A DNA stretch of 27,756 bases from NCBI GenBank assembly GCA_016929205.1, contig JAFGJF010000128.1, positions 1-27,756 of the forward strand. Reading direction: 5' to 3'. The position numbers and the translations under genes were made by a program. Origin of the DNA: Anaerolineae bacterium (GTDB lineage Bacteria > Chloroflexota > Anaerolineae > JAFGEY01). Positions 8,352 to 16,007 of this stretch are shown piece after piece; position 1 is the stretch's first letter; every line of letters begins with the position of its first letter. Under the pieces are notes generated by a model. That model searched no databases, was not told where the DNA came from, and saw only the letters and a program-made list of their open reading frames with translations.

Positions 8352-9356
8352 CTAGGTTAAAATCCGCTCCAGACCCAAACCAATACGCCGTTGAACGCCG
8401 TCAACGCTCATAATACACACCTGAACGGCCTGATCCTGGTCGAGCACAACGGCAGTCGACGAATCGTCATCCTGCAATTTAGAGACGTGGATCAACCCTT
8501 CAAGGCCTTCCTCAAGGCGCACAAACGCACCAAAACTAACCACGCTGGTTACGGTGCCTTCTACCAGTTGCCCGACCTGGAATCGTTCTTCTACCGCTGC
8601 CCACGGATCCGGCTGCAGGCGTTTCAGGCTCAAGCTCACACGCCCTTGCTCAGGATCGACGCTCAAGACGTACACCTCAACCTCTTGCCCGCTCTGCAAC
8701 ACGTCTTCGGGCCGCGATACACGCCCCCAGGACAGCTCCGAGATGTGAATCAACCCTTCCACACCGCCCAAATCGACAAACGCACCAAACGTGCACAAGT
8801 TCGTCACCTGTCCCCGGCATATATCGGACGCGGACAGCGTGTCCAGGAGCGAATGGTCTGACGGCGGCTGCTCTTCCAAAATGCGCTCTGACAGGATCAG
8901 ATGATTTCTGTCCGGCTCACATTCAATGACCTTCAGCTTGAGCGTCTCCCCAACCCGCGCGGCAAGGACGTCGTTCCGCCTCTGATCGTTGCCGTGAGGC
9001 AAACGGGTGCAGATCTGAGAGGCCGGCACAAACCCTCGCAGCCCGTTCCAGTCTACCAGCAACCCTCCCCGATTAAAACCGGTCACCGTCAGCTCAATCG
9101 GCATACCACTTGCCTGGTATTGAGCAACCACATCCCAAAACGCGGCCTCATCCTGCTCGCTGACGACATCCTGGGCAGGGTCGGATTCAGTAAACCCAAG
9201 TTTATCTTTTTCCTCGGCAACGTCACGTTCGCCGCGAACGTCACTCTCGCCGCGTGTGTCACGATTATCGTGCCGGTTGTATTCGCCTTCCGTTAACAGA
9301 GCCTGCCAATACGCCTCATCCGGTGGGATTTCCCAGGGTGCAAGATCTCGACTCAT
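8352..9356 (-). CDS. S1 RNA-binding domain protein (three S1-like repeats)
   Basis: A 334-residue protein that probably binds RNA, related to ribosomal protein S1. After an acidic, low-complexity N-terminus (residues about 25-75), S1-like repeats lie at about 86-158 (degenerate, GLRGFVPASQI), 180-247 (TFGAFVDLGGVEGLIHISELSW) and 264-332 (SFGAFVRLEEGLEGLIHVSKL). It is shorter than four- to six-repeat S1 and may be a second, accessory copy. Start ATG 9356 has GAGAAGGA just upstream; an open frame runs 52 codons further but crosses a strong hairpin and lacks a ribosome site. A short repeat of 18-nt units (about 9224-9265) encodes the RGE(R/S)DV stretch. It heads a two-gene unit with its own promoter (9504-9532). 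Confidence 0.88.
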   Translation of the reverse strand: MSRDLAPWEIPPDEAYWQALLTEGEYNRHDNRDTRGESDVRGERDVAEEKDKLGFTESDPAQDVVSEQDEAAFWDVVAQYQASGMPIELTVTGFNRGGLLVDWNGLRGFVPASQICTRLPHGNDQRRNDVLAARVGETLKLKVIECEPDRNHLILSERILEEQPPSDHSLLDTLSASDICRGQVTNLCTFGAFVDLGGVEGLIHISELSWGRVSRPEDVLQSGQEVEVYVLSVDPEQGRVSLSLKRLQPDPWAAVEERFQVGQLVEGTVTSVVSFGAFVRLEEGLEGLIHVSKLQDDDSSTAVVLDQDQAVQVCIMSVDGVQRRIGLGLERILT

Positions 9357-9377
9357 TCCTTCTCTCCCTGAAATGAA

Positions 9378-9419
9378 AAACCGGTCAACGTGCCCGCACG
9401 CGCGAACAGCAACCGGTTT
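9378..9419 (-). terminator. Terminator-like hairpin in the leader of the S1-repeat gene
   Basis: On the minus strand AAACCGGT (9419-9412) pairs with ACCGGTTT (9385-9378), enclosing an inner CGTG/CACG stem, and is followed by TTTCATTTC. It sits between the promoter at 9504-9532 and the start codon at 9356, about 20 nt before the ATG and just upstream of the ribosome site. It may end transcripts from the upstream GT39 operon, but because it lies downstream of the S1 promoter it could also act as an attenuator. Confidence 0.65.
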
Positions 9420-9503
9420 CACTGTCCCTACACTACATTTTATGCACCTGCACCAATACTCAGCACCACAATGGATAGACCTGCCAACTCTTATAATGCG
9501 CTG

Positions 9504-9532
9504 ATTATACACGGGGAAAGGCTGATTGTCAA
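9504..9532 (-). promoter_or_regulatory. Consensus sigma-70 promoter for the S1-repeat gene
   Basis: Minus strand TTGACA (9532-9527), exactly 17 nt, then TATAAT (9509-9504): a perfect match to both consensus boxes. The -35 box overlaps the TGA stop of the GT39 gene (9531-9529). It predicts a start near 9497 and a leader of about 140 nt carrying the hairpin at 9378-9419. Confidence 0.85.
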
Positions 9533-11061
9533 GGAGAATCCCGCTGTGACGGCGGCGATAGATGGTATTGGATCACTGATACCCGCGCGAAATCTTGCTG
9601 CGCCACACGGGCATGTCTGTCCAACCAGGCCACAGTCATCCCTCGTTGGTCCCACATCTCGGGCTCTGAAAGCACGAGCCACAGCGTGTCGTACCCGGCC
9701 ACGCGTTCTCGCATGGCTGCATCCACATCGGCCTCTGACGTCCGGTCATCGCTGGGAATACCGTCAGCGTAGGGCATCGAATCGCCATAATAGTACTCGA
9801 ACGTTTGTCGCACGTACGAGATGTGGAAAAGAACGAGTTCATTCGCCTGGCGATGCTGCCGCACGTACGCGGCTGCGGCCCGGAAATCCGACTTGATCGG
9901 CGCCGATACCTGTTTTCCGATACCCCATCCTGCAAAAAACAGCACCAACGCCAGATACAGCACACCCAATGCCTTTAGACGCCGCCCGAGCTGTTCGATC
10001 CCGCGCGCGACCAGGAGATACAACGCCGGCCCGATCCAGATCAGATAACGATCCACAAACATGGGCACGCGCAGCGAGATCGCATAGAGCCCCAATACCG
10101 GGACAACCAACCACACCCACAATGCCAGCACGTGATGGACTTGTGAGAGCTGCCCGGGGCGGGCGTTCGTCGCCTCCGGCGTGGATCGTTTGGCCAGGCC
10201 CTGTAAAACACGCTCTACAATCTGCGCCCGGTCGAGATCCGGCCACAACGCTGTCCCTGCCAACATACCAAATACGATCACCCCTATCGGCAGAGATCCG
10301 CCAAAACTCGTGATCCCCTGGCTAAAGGCGTGCAGCAGAATCTGCACCATCGACCCCAGCGACACGAAATGGTGGCCAATGTTTCCACCCCGGAACAAAA
10401 GGGGCAGCACCCACGGCGCGACGAGCAGACCAGGCAAGGCGATCCCAAGCAGGGCCGTCAACGCCACCGGCCACTGCATCCGCGTCACAGGCCACCAGGC
10501 AAAAAACAACCCCACCAGCACGAGCACCAACAGGCCGCCCATGATGTGCACGCCTGCCGTCACCCAGGTCAATCCGATCACCATGGTCCAAATTCGCCAA
10601 TCGCTGCCGTGCACCGCCCGGTGATAGAGGATCAACGTGACCAGGACCAGCGTGCTCACCAACGCATACATTTTGAGTTCCTGCGCGTACCAGACCATAT
10701 AGGGCGCAACGGCCATCAACAGAGCAGCCAGCGCGCCAACAGGCCGGGACAACCACGATTTTCCCAGGCGATAGAGCAGGGCCACGCCAAGCACGCCAAA
10801 CCACAGCGAGAAATAGCGCAAGCCAAACTCGCTGCGACCGGCAGCCGCCACCCAGGGGCGCAACAACAGATAGAATAGCGGACCATTCCACCCTGCACGG
10901 GAGAAATTGCCCAGCAATGCCGAGAGAGGCGCCTGTGAGAACGCCAGCGCGTCGATCTCGTCACGCCACATACTCTGTGCGGTCAGTCCGGAAACGCGTA
11001 TTGCAAATGCGAGCAGAACGACAAAAAGCAGCATCCCTCGCCAAAAAACGCGGCGATCCAT
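9529..11061 (-). CDS. GT39-family (ArnT/PMT-like) membrane glycosyltransferase
   Basis: A 510-residue multi-spanning membrane protein of the dolichyl/undecaprenyl-phosphate-sugar glycosyltransferase type. The first loop carries SMWRDEIDAL with the Asp-Glu pair expected for this superfamily, followed by NGPLFYLLLRPWV and SEFGLRYFSLWFGVLG. About ten hydrophobic helices alternate with loops up to residue 385; the last 120 residues (RQHRQANELVLFH onward) form a soluble domain. It would move a sugar from a lipid carrier to an extracytoplasmic acceptor. Start ATG 11061 lies 5 nt after the stop of the small upstream gene; the open frame 97 codons upstream overlaps that gene out of frame and is discarded. 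It is the last gene of the mutS2-exosortase operon, suggesting a role in envelope glycan or exported-protein modification. Confidence 0.86.
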   Translation of the reverse strand: MDRRVFWRGMLLFVVLLAFAIRVSGLTAQSMWRDEIDALAFSQAPLSALLGNFSRAGWNGPLFYLLLRPWVAAAGRSEFGLRYFSLWFGVLGVALLYRLGKSWLSRPVGALAALLMAVAPYMVWYAQELKMYALVSTLVLVTLILYHRAVHGSDWRIWTMVIGLTWVTAGVHIMGGLLVLVLVGLFFAWWPVTRMQWPVALTALLGIALPGLLVAPWVLPLLFRGGNIGHHFVSLGSMVQILLHAFSQGITSFGGSLPIGVIVFGMLAGTALWPDLDRAQIVERVLQGLAKRSTPEATNARPGQLSQVHHVLALWVWLVVPVLGLYAISLRVPMFVDRYLIWIGPALYLLVARGIEQLGRRLKALGVLYLALVLFFAGWGIGKQVSAPIKSDFRAAAAYVRQHRQANELVLFHISYVRQTFEYYYGDSMPYADGIPSDDRTSEADVDAAMRERVAGYDTLWLVLSEPEMWDQRGMTVAWLDRHARVAQQDFARVSVIQYHLSPPSQRDSP

Positions 11062-11066
11062 CTCGA

Positions 11067-11366
11067 TCACTCGGGCAACCTTTGGCGGCGCGCCAGCCGG
11101 ATCAAGCCCAGGGCCAGCCCGCCAAACAAGATCAAACCTATTATCACCCACAGCCACAGTGACGACCAAACCGGCGACCCAAACAGATCCGCCAAACCTT
11201 CCCCCGCCCGAGACAACGGTGAAACAAAGGAACCCGGTGTATTCGGAACCTCTGCCGTTGGAAGGGGTGACTGGAACCAGGCACCCGCACCTTGTGCGCC
11301 GCCCAAGACCGACAGAACGGACACAAGCGCCAGACCACCGATCGGGACCCAAAATCGAAATCGCAT
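11067..11366 (-). CDS. Small exported/membrane protein of the exosortase operon
   Basis: A 99-residue protein of unknown function. It starts at ATG 11366, one base after the EpsI stop, with GGAG 7 nt upstream. An N-terminal signal-like segment (RFRFWVPIGGLALVSVLSVL, ending near AQGAGA) is followed by a short Pro/Ser/Gly linker, then a second hydrophobic helix (LWLWVIIGLILFGGLALGL) and a basic tail (IRLARRQR). A C-terminal helix followed by Arg is the general build of exosortase sorting tails, but no PEP-type motif precedes it. It may be a dedicated substrate, a partner subunit, or simply a bitopic membrane protein. No homologue is recognised. It is fully embedded between epsI and the GT39 gene. 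Confidence 0.7.
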   Translation of the reverse strand: MRFRFWVPIGGLALVSVLSVLGGAQGAGAWFQSPLPTAEVPNTPGSFVSPLSRAGEGLADLFGSPVWSSLWLWVIIGLILFGGLALGLIRLARRQRLPE

Positions 11367-11367
11367 C

Positions 11368-12054
11368 TCACTGCTCCACAACGCTGTCAAACCACAAGCC
11401 GATAAAATCGTGAATGGCCTCGCGCGTTTTTTGTTCGGTATCCCCGGACGCTGCCATGCTCTCGGTGCTCACACTGCTTGTGACCTTGAACATCGTCAAG
11501 CCGTCCTCGATCGCGCGTTCCTGATCGGGCCATAAATACATATAGTACACGATATGCGTTCTATCTCCCTGTACCGCCACCATTGAAAACGCATACAGGT
11601 CGCCGCGCCTGAGAGGAATCGCTTCTGAACGAATGGTCGTGCGCCACCCGCGATAACAAACGTGCGGCAGATGAAAACTGGATAACTTGCGACTGGCGAC
11701 GAGGCTCAACCACACAGGGGGCACACCGTCTTGCTTGTATTCGTAGGCGCGAACCAGATAGGCATCGGGATCGAGCACCACGACCGGGTCGGGATCGACC
11801 ACGTCGGTGCCTGTCCAGTCGCCGATCTCGAGCGGCAGCGATGCCAGGTCGGCGGTCACACGCAGGTCGTAGGGCATGGATACCAGCCGTTCGCGCCGCG
11901 TGCGCCGCCAGGTATCGATATCGGCCACCATCACGATCCGTCCATGGTCGCCGGTCGCGCCGTTCGGACGCCCAAGCTGCACCCCCCACATGGCCCCCAC
12001 GACCAGCAAGAGCAAAACGATCAAAGTCCAAGATCGACGCGTACGCTCCGGCAT
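11368..12054 (-). CDS. epsI: EpsI-family (DUF3485) exosortase-associated protein
   Basis: A 228-residue protein with one N-terminal membrane anchor (SWTLIVLLLLVVGAMWGV) and an extracytoplasmic EpsI-type domain. Family traits are LPLEIGDWTG, the SSFHLPHVCYRGWR motif (Cys in the HxPxxCY pattern), and a Tyr/Trp-rich segment HIVYYMYLWP. EpsI proteins are usually encoded next to or fused with exosortases and are linked to exopolysaccharide or sorting pathways; the biochemical role is not settled. Start ATG 12054 gives a 34-nt overlap with the exosortase gene; the longer open frame upstream is out-of-frame exosortase sequence. A purine-rich GGGGATTGGG precedes the start. Confidence 0.87.
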   Translation of the reverse strand: MPERTRRSWTLIVLLLLVVGAMWGVQLGRPNGATGDHGRIVMVADIDTWRRTRRERLVSMPYDLRVTADLASLPLEIGDWTGTDVVDPDPVVVLDPDAYLVRAYEYKQDGVPPVWLSLVASRKLSSFHLPHVCYRGWRTTIRSEAIPLRRGDLYAFSMVAVQGDRTHIVYYMYLWPDQERAIEDGLTMFKVTSSVSTESMAASGDTEQKTREAIHDFIGLWFDSVVEQ

Positions 12055-12887
12055 CCCAATCCCCAGCTCAATGCAACCAATAATACAAACGCGATGGCAA
12101 AAAACGCCAACCCAGACCAATCGTGCCATATCCCCAGTGCAACGCGCTGCCCCCATCGCTCGGCGATGACCAGCAGCGCCAACACGCGCCCTGTATTGGC
12201 GATCAAGGCGATGGGGACGGCGAGCACGACAAGCAGGCACCGCACCCACCACTGCCCCTGCAAAAGATAGGCCATCAGGGTGGCGAGGGCAAGCAGAGCG
12301 ACCAGTGACCGTAATCCGCTGCACGGCGCACCCACGGTCAGGCCACACGTCGTCAGCATGATCCGGCTCCCTTCATACGTCGCCGGAATATGGATCAGGC
12401 GGGCAAGCGCCGTCGAGAAAGCCGTTGTCCATTGCTGCAACGGCACACTCAGAGGATCGACAAAAGGCAGTGGAATGGCATAACCGAGAAAAGCAACTGG
12501 AAAAATCAGTTTTTTGGCGACGGTTTCGCCCCGCCCATACCAGAGCATGCCTTCTACCAACAGCAGACAAAACACCAACGCCAGGTAGAACGCCCGACTT
12601 GGGATTGCCCACAACAAACCGCCCAGGCTGCCCAAAACCAGGAGCAAAGCAGCCAACGAGGACCATGCCCAAGGTGATTCATCTGCCACGGACGCGGTCG
12701 CGCCCTGTTTGAGCGATCGCCAGGCCAAAAAAAGAGAAACCAATACGATGGCAGGGCCATGCGAGTACAGCTCATCGCTGAGCCATGCCTGCCACAGCCA
12801 TGCCAGGGCCGGCCATGTCAAAACGCCCAACAAAAAGACAATCAAACCTATCGCCAGCAGTTCGATCCCAACCCGTCGCGCGCGCAA
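12021..12887 (-). CDS. xrt: Exosortase (transmembrane cysteine transpeptidase family)
   Basis: A 288-residue protein with about eight membrane helices. The catalytic triad of the exosortase/archaeosortase family is present: Cys189 in APCSGLRSL, Arg234 in NTGRVLALL, and His255 in WHDWSGLAFF. The early YSHGPAI motif is also typical. It would cut and transfer exported proteins bearing a C-terminal sorting tail. The start appears to be TTG 12887 with AGGA 8 nt upstream; it lies 9 nt after the MutS2 stop and in the same frame. No ATG is available before the first helix. The EpsI gene overlaps its 3' end. Family is secure; no classic PEP-CTERM substrate is in the window, so its target is open. Confidence 0.9.
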   Translation of the reverse strand: MRARRVGIELLAIGLIVFLLGVLTWPALAWLWQAWLSDELYSHGPAIVLVSLFLAWRSLKQGATASVADESPWAWSSLAALLLVLGSLGGLLWAIPSRAFYLALVFCLLLVEGMLWYGRGETVAKKLIFPVAFLGYAIPLPFVDPLSVPLQQWTTAFSTALARLIHIPATYEGSRIMLTTCGLTVGAPCSGLRSLVALLALATLMAYLLQGQWWVRCLLVVLAVPIALIANTGRVLALLVIAERWGQRVALGIWHDWSGLAFFAIAFVLLVALSWGLGCRSVRVDLGL

Positions 12888-12896
12888 AACAATGTC

Positions 12897-15290
12897 CTAC
12901 TTGAATTTGACCACGGTCACGCCGGTGTCACCCTCGCCCTCCGCACCATCGCGGAAAGACGCGATCAATGGGTGCGTGCGCAACGCGTCTCGCACAGCTT
13001 GTTTTAGCTTGCCCGTCCCCTTGCCATGGACGATGCGCACAAACGGTGCCTGGGCTCGATAAGCACTGTCCAGGTATTTTTCCAAGCGCTGCAATCCGTC
13101 CGCCACCCTCAGGCCGCGCAAATGCAGTTCGAGGCTCACGTCTGGCACGGGAGGCACTGATACGCGCCGTTCAGGCTCTTGGGTCTGTTGGGCCGCTCTT
13201 TTGTGCCGCAACTGGAGCGCGTGACGGCGCGTGCGCACCCGGAAAGCTCCGACCTGGACCTCGGCAGCAAAACCATCAACGGCTGACAACTCACCGGTCG
13301 TGTTCAGGTCGGGAATCCAGACAGTGTCTCCAATGTCGATCTCACCATCAGCCGGTGCGGGCTGCGCTTCGGGCTCAAGCGCCTGCCTGGCACTGGACGA
13401 GACCTGCTTGGCCAGGGCATCCAGATCCGCCTCGATCCGGGCAGCAGTTGTGGAGCCTCCGCTGCCGGGGGCCATCTTGTGGCGGACGGCCCGTAACTCC
13501 CGGCGAATGTCCTCAAGTTCTTGAGCAGCCTGCTCGCGTGCCTGACTCAGGACGTCCTGGCGCTCGTTCTCGATGTGCAGCAACCGTTCGTGCAGATCGT
13601 TCTTCAGGGAGGCGACCTCAGCCTGCTGTGCCTCCATTCGCAGACGTACCTGCTCTGTCTCCTCGCGCAAGGTCTTGATCTCGGACAAGAACCGCTCGGT
13701 GCTAAGCACGTCGTCCGAGACCATGCTCTCTGCGCGATGCACGATTGCATTGGGCAAGCCCAACCTTTTGGCAATCGAGAACGCGTTCGAGTGCCCGGGC
13801 AAACCAACGGTCAGCTTGAAAGTCGGCGACAAACTCTCAATGTCAAACTCGACGCAGGCATTGGTCACGCTTGGCGTATGGTGCGCAAACAGCTTGAGCT
13901 CCGGATGATGCGTCGTCACGATGGCTGTCACCCGGCGCTGCAAGAGATGCATCAGCAGCGACTGCGCCAGTGCCGCCCCCTCGACCGGATCGGTACCCGC
14001 CCCCAGCTCGTCGAGCAGCACCAGCGATCGATGGTCGGCCGACTGGAGTATGTCAATGATATTGGTGATGTGCGAAGAAAAGGTCGACAGCGATTGCTCG
14101 ATGCTTTGCTCGTCGCCAATATCGGCACAGATATTGTCAAAAACGGTCAGCCGCGAACCTTCCGCCACCGGGATATGCAAACCGCATTGAGCCATCAGGG
14201 CCAACAAGCCGACTGTCTTGAGCGACACCGTTTTGCCGCCCGTGTTGGGACCGGTAATCACAACAATCAAATGATCCCCCAACTGGACGTCGATGGGGAC
14301 GACGGTCTGCGGATCCAACAAAGGATGCCGCGCCTGTCTCAAATCAATGACCGTGCGATTGGAAGCCGCGCCCCTGGATCCGGTTGTGCCGCGCGGCTGT
14401 TGAAACGGAACGATCTCTGGTGCTGTCGCCCGGATAGCTTCGGCGTATTTGGCCTTGGCCAAAGCCAGATCGAGCTGCGCCAGGGCAGAGACCGTCGTCG
14501 TAATCGTCTCTGCCTGCTCGGCAACCATGCCGGACAAGACCAGTAGAATACGATCCACCTCCCGCCGCTCCTCAAGCTGCAGTTCACGATAGCTGTTATT
14601 GAGATCAACCGTCGCCAGCGGCTCGATGAACAAGGTCGCGCCGCTGGCCGACTGATCGTGCACCAACCCCGGAATCCGTCCCCTGGACTGGGAGCGAAGC
14701 GGAACCACGTACCGCCCGTCTCGCTGCGTGATATAGCTCTCCTGAAGATGTGACGCATTGTCCGGGTTGGCAAGCAGCCGGTTCAGTTTATCCATCAAAC
14801 GATCGTAGGCGATCTTGAGTTCAGAACGAATGCGCGACAAGGCCGCACTCGCACCATCGCTCACCTGGCCATACTCGTCAATACAGCGCTCGATCTCGCG
14901 CATCAGATCGGGGCACGATTCCAATTGGTAAGCGATGTTGGCCAGGATCGGAAACTGGTCTTGTTGCCTGGCGATCGAGCGCTGCAGCAGTTGCGCGCGC
15001 CGCAAGGTGCTAAATGTATCCAGCAAGTCCTGCGGAAGCAGCCGCGCCCCACGAAGCGCGTTTTCCACAAACGGTCGCAAATCGTGCACGCCGCCAAGCG
15101 TCACGTCCGACTTGATCTCGCGTATTCGCTGCGCTTCGGTCGTCTCAGCCAGCCAATATTGAACCTCATCCGCATTAGAGGAAGGCGACAAAGCCAGGGC
15201 CAGTGTTTTCCCCGCCGAAAAAGAGGCGTAACTTGACAGGCGCTGCAAAATCGCCGGTAGTTCCAGTGTGTCCCAATATTTCGGATTCAT
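12897..15290 (-). CDS. mutS2: MutS2 endonuclease/ATPase with C-terminal Smr domain
   Basis: A 797-residue protein with the full MutS2 order: MutS-like core (residues 1-about 300), ATPase with Walker A GPNTGGKT and Walker B LVLLDELGAGTDP, a long charged coiled coil (about 510-620), a KOW-like segment, and an Smr nuclease domain ending in IVHGKGTGKL. Bacterial MutS2 suppresses recombination and/or rescues collided ribosomes. Start ATG 15290 is preferred with a weak GAGAG site; a GTG three codons earlier is possible. A strong terminator-like hairpin (15314-15345) lies just upstream of the start, so transcription must begin between it and the gene or read through from cvpA. It is the first gene of the exosortase operon. 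Confident. Confidence 0.95.
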   Translation of the reverse strand: MNPKYWDTLELPAILQRLSSYASFSAGKTLALALSPSSNADEVQYWLAETTEAQRIREIKSDVTLGGVHDLRPFVENALRGARLLPQDLLDTFSTLRRAQLLQRSIARQQDQFPILANIAYQLESCPDLMREIERCIDEYGQVSDGASAALSRIRSELKIAYDRLMDKLNRLLANPDNASHLQESYITQRDGRYVVPLRSQSRGRIPGLVHDQSASGATLFIEPLATVDLNNSYRELQLEERREVDRILLVLSGMVAEQAETITTTVSALAQLDLALAKAKYAEAIRATAPEIVPFQQPRGTTGSRGAASNRTVIDLRQARHPLLDPQTVVPIDVQLGDHLIVVITGPNTGGKTVSLKTVGLLALMAQCGLHIPVAEGSRLTVFDNICADIGDEQSIEQSLSTFSSHITNIIDILQSADHRSLVLLDELGAGTDPVEGAALAQSLLMHLLQRRVTAIVTTHHPELKLFAHHTPSVTNACVEFDIESLSPTFKLTVGLPGHSNAFSIAKRLGLPNAIVHRAESMVSDDVLSTERFLSEIKTLREETEQVRLRMEAQQAEVASLKNDLHERLLHIENERQDVLSQAREQAAQELEDIRRELRAVRHKMAPGSGGSTTAARIEADLDALAKQVSSSARQALEPEAQPAPADGEIDIGDTVWIPDLNTTGELSAVDGFAAEVQVGAFRVRTRRHALQLRHKRAAQQTQEPERRVSVPPVPDVSLELHLRGLRVADGLQRLEKYLDSAYRAQAPFVRIVHGKGTGKLKQAVRDALRTHPLIASFRDGAEGEGDTGVTVVKFK

Positions 15291-15313
15291 TTCTCTCACA
15301 TTTCAACAGAAAC

Positions 15314-15345
15314 AAAAAGCCGGCCATGTGCGATCCACAGCCGGC
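15314..15345 (-). terminator. Intrinsic terminator between cvpA and mutS2
   Basis: Minus strand GCCGGCTGTG (15345-15336) pairs with CACA-TG-GCCGGC (ending 15319), a 10-bp stem with a 2-nt bulge, directly followed by TTTTTGTTT. This has the full form of an intrinsic terminator. It lies only 24 nt before the mutS2 ATG, leaving almost no room for a separate promoter downstream, so it may work as an attenuator as well as the cvpA terminator. Confidence 0.8.
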
Positions 15346-15365
15346 CCCAATGACCAACGCCGCTA

Positions 15366-15920
15366 CTAGAACGCGTTAATCAACAAAGGTGGCAAGGAAC
15401 GGCCAAACAGCCACGGGCGGATCGTGGCGATGACGACGCGCATAAAAGGACCAAAGATGAACGCCATCCACGAGTTTTGCGTCTGGCTCTGAAAGAACGT
15501 GCGAACCCCTTCATAGCCGATCCAGGGATCGCCTGCCGTTGCCGAACGGATCACGATCAGGGCGATGGCACAAAAGATGGCCGTGTTGAGGAAACCAAAA
15601 ACCAACCCACCGAGGTTTCCAATCATACCCAGCCGTTCCAGATCGTAATCCTTTAACATGTCGTTCGCCATCAAGATGAGCAGCAGATTCAAGACAACCA
15701 TCAAGATGACAAAAGACAGCATACCGGTTGCCGCCGTGCCCGACCTGCCTGCCCCGGCCAACAAATTGCTCAAGCCGCGATAAGTTAATGTGGATACAAC
15801 CGTAGACACGTAAATGATCAGCGTCGAGATCGATTGCCTGATCAGACCCCGAAAAAAGCCCACTGCCGCACCAACAAGCATAATCATCAGGAACAAAACG
15901 TCAAAAAAGGTGATAACCAT
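15366..15920 (-). CDS. cvpA: CvpA family membrane protein
   Basis: A 184-residue integral membrane protein of the CvpA family, with four predicted helices. The first (FFDVLFLMIMLVGAAVGFF) is followed by RGLIRQSIS, and a later glycine-rich helix reads LGGLVFGFLNTAIFCAIALIV; the order is typical. CvpA proteins are tied to colicin V production and membrane or cell-wall stress in other bacteria, but the molecular role is uncertain. Start ATG 15920 follows an AAGGGAG site; the extra upstream codons overlap the promoter and are dropped. It is probably a single-gene unit with promoter 15964-15992 and the terminator at 15314-15345. Confidence 0.87.
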   Translation of the reverse strand: MVITFFDVLFLMIMLVGAAVGFFRGLIRQSISTLIIYVSTVVSTLTYRGLSNLLAGAGRSGTAATGMLSFVILMVVLNLLLILMANDMLKDYDLERLGMIGNLGGLVFGFLNTAIFCAIALIVIRSATAGDPWIGYEGVRTFFQSQTQNSWMAFIFGPFMRVVIATIRPWLFGRSLPPLLINAF

Positions 15921-15963
15921 CGTTTCACACTCCCTTCCGGCATTTCGTTTTAGCCCAACCAAA

Positions 15964-15992
15964 AGTATACCACACGCCAATCGCCTTGGCAA
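15964..15992 (-). promoter_or_regulatory. Sigma-70-type promoter for cvpA
   Basis: Minus strand TTGCCA (15992-15987), 17 nt, TATACT (15969-15964): five of six matches in each box. It lies between the end of the vWA-FHA gene (16008) and the cvpA start (15920). Confidence 0.75.
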
Positions 15993-16007
15993 ATGATCGA
16001 CAACTTT

